Source: Microcoleus sp. AS-A8
GTDB lineage: Bacteria; Cyanobacteriota; Cyanobacteriia; Cyanobacteriales; Coleofasciculaceae
Direction: 5' to 3'
NCBI GenBank assembly: GCA_039962225.1
Contig: JAMPKV010000040.1
Coordinates: 1 to 45,601 of the forward strand
DNA: 45,601 bases
The notes beneath the pieces are model-generated. The model worked only from the letters and a program-made list of their open reading frames with translations. It did not search any database and had not been told where the DNA came from. The position numbers and the translations under genes were made by a program. This document shows positions 42,198 to 45,601 of this stretch, piece after piece (the first letter of the stretch is position 1; every line of letters starts with the position of its first letter).

Positions 42198-42294
42198 AGG
42201 ACTTACGTAACTAGCTACGATATCCGCTTATGTCAGGAAACTTATGAATTGCCCCCGCTAAAGTGTGTGTCCAAGCAGAAGATGCGTAAGTCCT
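42198..42294. mobile_element. MITE-like element with TA flanks
   Basis: Terminal inverted repeats GGACTTACG (42199-42207) and CGTAAGTCC (42285-42293) flank about 77 bases without a gene. TA occurs directly outside each end, as expected for the TA target duplication of IS630/Tc1-mariner relatives. Together with the flanking bases the arms read AGGACTTACG/CGTAAGTCCT. A related left-end sequence recurs at 45412. Confidence 0.65.
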
Positions 42295-42321
42295 ATTTCT
42301 ATTAGGGTGGGCAATGGAGGT

Positions 42322-43539
42322 TCAAGTAAGCATAGTTTGGCGAGTCTTGCTTACAGCAGTAGAGAGAATCTCCGCTGCTCGCTCTATTTCTTCATTCGTG
42401 GTAAATTTGCCAAGACCGATACGTAATGCTCCTTCTATTACCTCAGAGGGCAAATTGAGGGCTTGCAGAACATGGGACGGAGTTTCTACACCTGATGAGC
42501 AGGCAGAACCAGTAGAAATGGCGAGTTGAGAGCGTACTCTGGCAATAACTGCACTGTTAGGAATATCGGGGATTGAAATGTGGAGATTGCCTGCAAGCCG
42601 GGAGGTAGTATCTCCGTTGATGACTAAACCTGGAATTTTGTCTAGCAGTAGGCTTTGAAGTCTGTCACGCTTGGATGCGATCTGCGCTTCGCAGCAGCGC
42701 TTCGCTATCGCTTTTTCATCTTCTTTCATTTCCAGTTGACGCAGGCGGCAGGCTTCCCCTAAGCCAACAATACCAGGAACGTTAAGAGTTCCAGACCTCA
42801 TTCCTTTCTGATGAGGGCCACCAAATATGATTGGTTCTAGGTGATGTCCTTTCCTGACAACTAATGCGCCAGAACCTTTGGGACCATAGAGTTTGTGGGC
42901 AGAGATGGCTAGGTAAGTGATTCCCCACTCTTCAAAGTGTATCGGGATTTTTCCTACAGCTTGGGATGCATCACAGAGGAAGGGAATACTGTAACGTTGA
43001 GCAATCTGAGCGATCGCCTCAATTGGGTAAATGTTGCCAATCTCGTTGTTGGCTGCCATAACACAAACAAGGGAGAGTCCCTCAGCACAAACTTGTTCTA
43101 GATGGTTGAGATCGAGTCTTCCTCTAGAATCGACTTGGAGATAAGCCAGTTCTGCCCAGCCGCGTTTTTCTAGAATATGGCAGGTGTCGAGAATGGCTTT
43201 GTGTTCGAGTGGCAGCAGCGCAATGCGGTGAGGTTTTCCAGGGTTGGGACACAGACTACCCTGAATTACCAGGTTAAGGCTCTCGGTTGCCCCCGATGTC
43301 CAAACGATTTCTCGCTTGTGAGATCCAACTAGCTCAGCTACCTAAATAGCTGCTTGTTTGACGGCTTCTTCAGCGCGATCGCCCCACGAGTGATCCACAC
43401 TGCTGGCGTTGCCGAATTCTTCAGTCATGCAGTGGTAGATGCGCTCGGCAACTCGGCAATCGACAGGGGTTGTGGCGTGGTAGTCAAGGTATACAGGACG
43501 ATTTCTACTCTGCTGGCTCATAGGTGGCAAGCAAAGCAA
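42322..43539 (-). pseudogene. Cysteine desulfurase (NifS/IscS family) with an in-frame TAG
   Basis: The minus strand encodes a full-length, about 405-codon, class V aminotransferase-type cysteine desulfurase. [11 protein letters not shown] and [19 protein letters not shown] open it. LPLEHKAILD holds the PLP-stacking His, ISAHKLYGPKGSGALV holds the PLP lysine, and STGSACSSGV holds the catalytic cysteine. Only one defect is visible: codon 66 is TAG (43344-43342), in VKQAAI-stop-VAELVGSHKREI. The frame continues without any other stop, so a single C-to-T change in a CAG codon would explain it. Inactive unless the stop is read through or the downstream part restarts; the next in-frame ATG (43059) would miss the first 160 residues. 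Its partner in Fe-S or tRNA sulfur work is unknown. Confidence 0.85.
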
Positions 43540-44025
43540 GGTAGTTCATCATCCTCGCTGTCAAGTACGTCTGATAGCGCCTCGGCTAAGGGTCGATTTG
43601 GAGCGGTTTTTTTCTCCCTATACAGAAGAAGCGTTTTCCCGCCTTGATGCCATCTTCGAGCAAAGATTGTCAGTTTTAGCTTCTGCAAAACACCACCAGC
43701 AGTAGATCACAACAACGGACTTTTTCATCACCGTTCCCCAGAGGAAAGCTTTTAAAAGCTTCTATTCTCTTGAGCTTTTACAATTACTTCAGAGTGAGTT
43801 TGGTGAGGAGATTTACGAAAATTGGTTGTCTATGAATCCTGGGAAAATTAACTGAATTTTTAGCTAACGCATATCTCATCCTCAGCCATTACTTGATTAC
43901 AGGCAGGCGCGATCGCATATTTGGTCTGAGTGGGAATCCGCGCAAGTGCGATCACGCTTCCACCCCCTATACTGATGAGCAGAAAGATGACACGATTGGG
44001 AGAATAGAAGGACAAGAGAAATGCT
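43540..44025. other. Intergenic stretch before the APC permease
   Basis: 486 bases. AAGCTTTTAAAAGCTT at 43746-43761 is a perfect 16-base palindrome. The first 316 bases are covered by an open plus-strand frame with one TAG, listed separately. The remainder up to 44025 has two HIP1-like cores (GCGATCGC near 43909, GTGCGATCACG near 43947) and probably the promoter of the permease gene. Confidence 0.4.
43541..43855 (+). pseudogene. Possible gene remnant, C-terminal part, interrupted by TAG
   Basis: On the plus strand one frame remains open from at least 43541 to a TGA at 43853-43855, with one TAG at 43703-43705. No ATG opens it. The first part includes VDLERFFSPYTEEAFSRLDA and ends SVLASAKHHQQ; the second reads ITTTDFFITVPQRKAFKSF and ends SMNPGKIN. 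Composition (Glu/Phe/Leu helices, few rare residues) looks coding, not random, but I recognise no family and the left part is antisense to the desulfurase start. It may be chance. Confidence 0.28.
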
Positions 44026-45351
44026 ATGGAACCGAATGTGGAAGCGGATTCACTGAAGCGAGTGTTTGGATTGCCTACGCTGGTGATTTACGGGGTTGGT
44101 GATATTCTCGGTGCCGGAATTTATGCAGTGATCGGAAAAATTGCGGGACTTTCCGGCTCTTGGGTTTGGGTTTCTTTCCTCACATCTATGATTGTTGCGG
44201 CACTCACAGCTTTAAGCTATGCCGAACTCGGCAGCCGAATTCCACAAAGCGGAGGAGTCGCCACTTTCATCCACAGAGCATTTCGCAAGGATTGGCTCTC
44301 AATCCTCGTAGGCTGGTTGATGTTTTGTACCTGCCTGGTTTCAATGGCAACTCTCTCAAAAGCGTTTGCAGGCTATCTAAATGCTTTTGCTCCAGCCATT
44401 CCAGCTTGGTTGATTATCCTCGCTCTGTTTTCTGGTCTGGCATTTGTTAATTTTAGGGGAATGCAGGAGTCCTCAGCCCTAAATATTTTTTGCACAGCTC
44501 TGGAAGTTTCAGGTCTGGTCATCGTTATCCTAGTCTCTGCTCTTTTTATAATCGGAGGCCCAGCAGGTGCGGGTAATCCTGTTGCAAGCCCTGTACCGAA
44601 CGCGCCAACAATTGGTTGGACGGCGATCTTTCAGGGAGCGGCACTCGCCTTCTACGCCTTTATTGGGTTTGAGGATATTGTGAATGTCGCGGAGGAAGTG
44701 AAAAATCCCGAACGCAATGTTCCAAGAGCCATCCTGTTTGCCCTGGGAATTGCAGGTGTCGTTTATGTTCTCGTCTCTTGGCTTGCCACTAACGTACTAA
44801 GTCCGGCGGAACTTGCTGCCTCGAACGCTCCTCTTCTCGATGTCGTTCTGCGATCGCAGCCAAATTTTCCAGCAGTCGTCTTTTCACTCATCGCCCTGTT
44901 CGCTGTTCTAAATACTGCTTTGCTGAATTTTGTCACGGCATCGCGGCTGCTCTTCGGGATGTCGAGAGAAGGGCTGCTTCCAGCTTGGTTAGGAAAATTA
45001 CATCCACGGCGAGCAACTCCCTATCGAACGCTGCTGATCATTCTGCCGATCGTCATCTTTCTGGCGCTTTCAGGTACACTCCAATTCCTAGCTGGAACAA
45101 CCGCAACCTTGATTCTTGCAATGTTCTGTCTTGTCAACCTTTCACTGCTGGTCATTAAACGCCAAGAACCACGAGCTAATGGCTTTCAGGTTCCTTATCT
45201 GATTCCGGCTTTAGCGCTAATCTCCAACTTAGTTCTCGTTGCCTTCGCCTCTCGAGAAAGTCACATTTTGGCGTTAGTGTTTACAGGTATAGGAATGCTT
45301 CTGATTTTGCTCCGCAATGCCGTGAGCAGTGGCTCGCGACAACTGCATTAA
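44026..45351 (+). CDS. APC-family amino acid permease
   Basis: 441 residues with 12 hydrophobic segments. The first helix holds VIYGVGDILGAGIYAVIG, the APC substrate loop with G-x-G-I. ALSYAELGSRIPQSGGVATF is the family's helix 2-3 motif, and FQGAALAFYAFIGFEDIVNVAEEVKNPERNVPRAI is shown by its parts FYAFIGFEDI and EEVKNPERNVPRAI (helix 6 and following loop). It transports an amino acid or amine by proton coupling; which one is not readable. It stands alone after a decaying stretch; the upstream desulfurase gene is divergent. Confidence 0.92.
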   Translation: MEPNVEADSLKRVFGLPTLVIYGVGDILGAGIYAVIGKIAGLSGSWVWVSFLTSMIVAALTALSYAELGSRIPQSGGVATFIHRAFRKDWLSILVGWLMFCTCLVSMATLSKAFAGYLNAFAPAIPAWLIILALFSGLAFVNFRGMQESSALNIFCTALEVSGLVIVILVSALFIIGGPAGAGNPVASPVPNAPTIGWTAIFQGAALAFYAFIGFEDIVNVAEEVKNPERNVPRAILFALGIAGVVYVLVSWLATNVLSPAELAASNAPLLDVVLRSQPNFPAVVFSLIALFAVLNTALLNFVTASRLLFGMSREGLLPAWLGKLHPRRATPYRTLLIILPIVIFLALSGTLQFLAGTTATLILAMFCLVNLSLLVIKRQEPRANGFQVPYLIPALALISNLVLVAFASRESHILALVFTGIGMLLILLRNAVSSGSRQLH

Positions 45352-45411
45352 TAATTTTTAGTACATTCAGTAGACTGATTTTTGGATAGAAAGTTTGACG
45401 TTGTTTGGTAC

Positions 45412-45446
45412 AGGACTTATGCAACTGGCTACGCTATCCGCTACAT
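45412..45446. repeat. MITE-end-like repeat, second copy
   Basis: AGGACTTATGCAACTGGCTA and the following bases match the left end of the element at 42198 (AGGACTTACGTAACTAGCTA) with a few changes, continuing through TATCCGCT. No matching right end is seen within the next 150 bases, so it is a solo or degenerate end. Confidence 0.6.
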
Positions 45447-45475
45447 GTAGGGGCACGGCATTGCCGTGCCCCTAC
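45447..45475. repeat. Long GTAGGGGCACGGCA hairpin
   Basis: GTAGGGGCACGGCA (45447-45460) and TGCCGTGCCCCTAC (45462-45475) form a 14-bp perfect stem around one central base. It abuts the MITE-end repeat. Repeats of this kind occur widely in cyanobacterial intergenic DNA. Confidence 0.85.
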
Positions 45476-45568
45476 GAAGATGGTGTATTAACGGGACTTA
45501 AACAAAAATCGAGAAGCAATAAAGGTATAATCTAAGCATGGCATAGATTTCACGTTAAAGTTTGAGCG

Positions 45569-45601
45569 ATGAAAGAGACAACTCCTGCCGCCATGCCCCC
45601 T
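45569..45601 (+). CDS. Possible gene start, cut by window edge
   Basis: ATG at 45569 opens a frame MKETTPAAMPP to the last base. Eleven codons are too few to name it. No strong ribosome binding site precedes it, though GAG lies close. It follows a 217-base gap after the permease gene, which is ordinary spacing for a new gene. Confidence 0.3.
   Translation, partial: MKETTPAAMPP

Noticed and set aside
42322-43539. Cysteine desulfurase near a DNA phosphorothioation (dnd) system
   Set aside because: The protein could be DndA-like, but no dndB-E or restriction genes lie in the window, so no such system is supported.
43342-43705. TAG codons in two neighbouring frames as sign of stop-codon recoding
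   Set aside because: TAG ends normal genes here (for example at 8729-8731), no suppressor tRNA is seen, and only damaged frames carry internal TAG.

Overview
The window looks like chromosomal DNA from a cyanobacterium, probably a filamentous one. Evidence: many GCGATCGC-type octamers inside genes, a cyanobacterial-type omega subunit, lysyl-tRNA synthetase with a KTSC tail, DUF1818 and DUF6464 small proteins, a thioredoxin-like protein resembling cyanobacterial photosystem I accumulation factors, and dispersed hairpin repeats of the kind seen in cyanobacterial intergenic DNA. All assignments come from reading the translated sequence; no database search was possible.

Region 1 (1-3.8 kb): the left edge cuts an IS630-like transposase start. 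Next comes a stand-alone tnpB element with a recognisable right end, then murT (lipid II amidation) without gatD beside it, then a small secreted lysozyme-inhibitor-like protein. Region 2 (3.9-18.1 kb) is an exopolysaccharide locus arranged around a divergent promoter gap at 7384-7771. Leftward run GT26 (with an unusual C-terminal tandem repeat), GT14 and GT2 glycosyltransferases. Rightward run GT2, a Wzx-type flippase, GT4, GT2, a Wzy/WaaL-type membrane protein, a Wzz/BY-kinase co-polymerase, a GH-A clan glycoside hydrolase resembling PslG, and a hexapeptide acyltransferase. These could supply chain assembly, export, polymerisation, length control, trimming and acetylation. No priming phosphoglycosyltransferase or outer-membrane export protein is visible here.

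Region 3 (18.1-31.4 kb) is mixed housekeeping and hypothetical genes: a peptidoglycan-binding domain protein, the photosystem-I-factor-like protein, lysS, a membrane-anchored VOC protein, a sigma-like protein, a TPR protein, DUF3616, 2TM, a site-2 protease with CBS domains, a duplicated coiled-coil protein, and HxlR/pirin with a broken CDGSH gene between them. Region 4 (31.4-40.1 kb) holds a metallophosphoesterase, DUF6464, tRNA-Pro(GGG), DUF1818, rpoZ, a GDSL esterase, a pentapeptide-repeat protein, an LCP-family protein and mannose-1-phosphate guanylyltransferase. The last two may serve the same envelope polysaccharide economy as region 2.

Region 5 (40.3-45.6 kb) has an ABC1/UbiB kinase, then a repeat-rich decaying stretch: 20-bp tandem repeats, a TA-flanked MITE, a cysteine desulfurase interrupted by a single in-frame TAG, a second frame also interrupted by TAG, an APC-family permease, a second MITE-end copy next to a long hairpin, and a possible gene start at the right edge.

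Most worth checking: the GT26 protein carrying two MshEN-like modules; the TnpB whose usual RuvC-II glutamate is missing; the hydrolase inside the exopolysaccharide operon; and the three broken genes (cysteine desulfurase, CDGSH, unknown frame).
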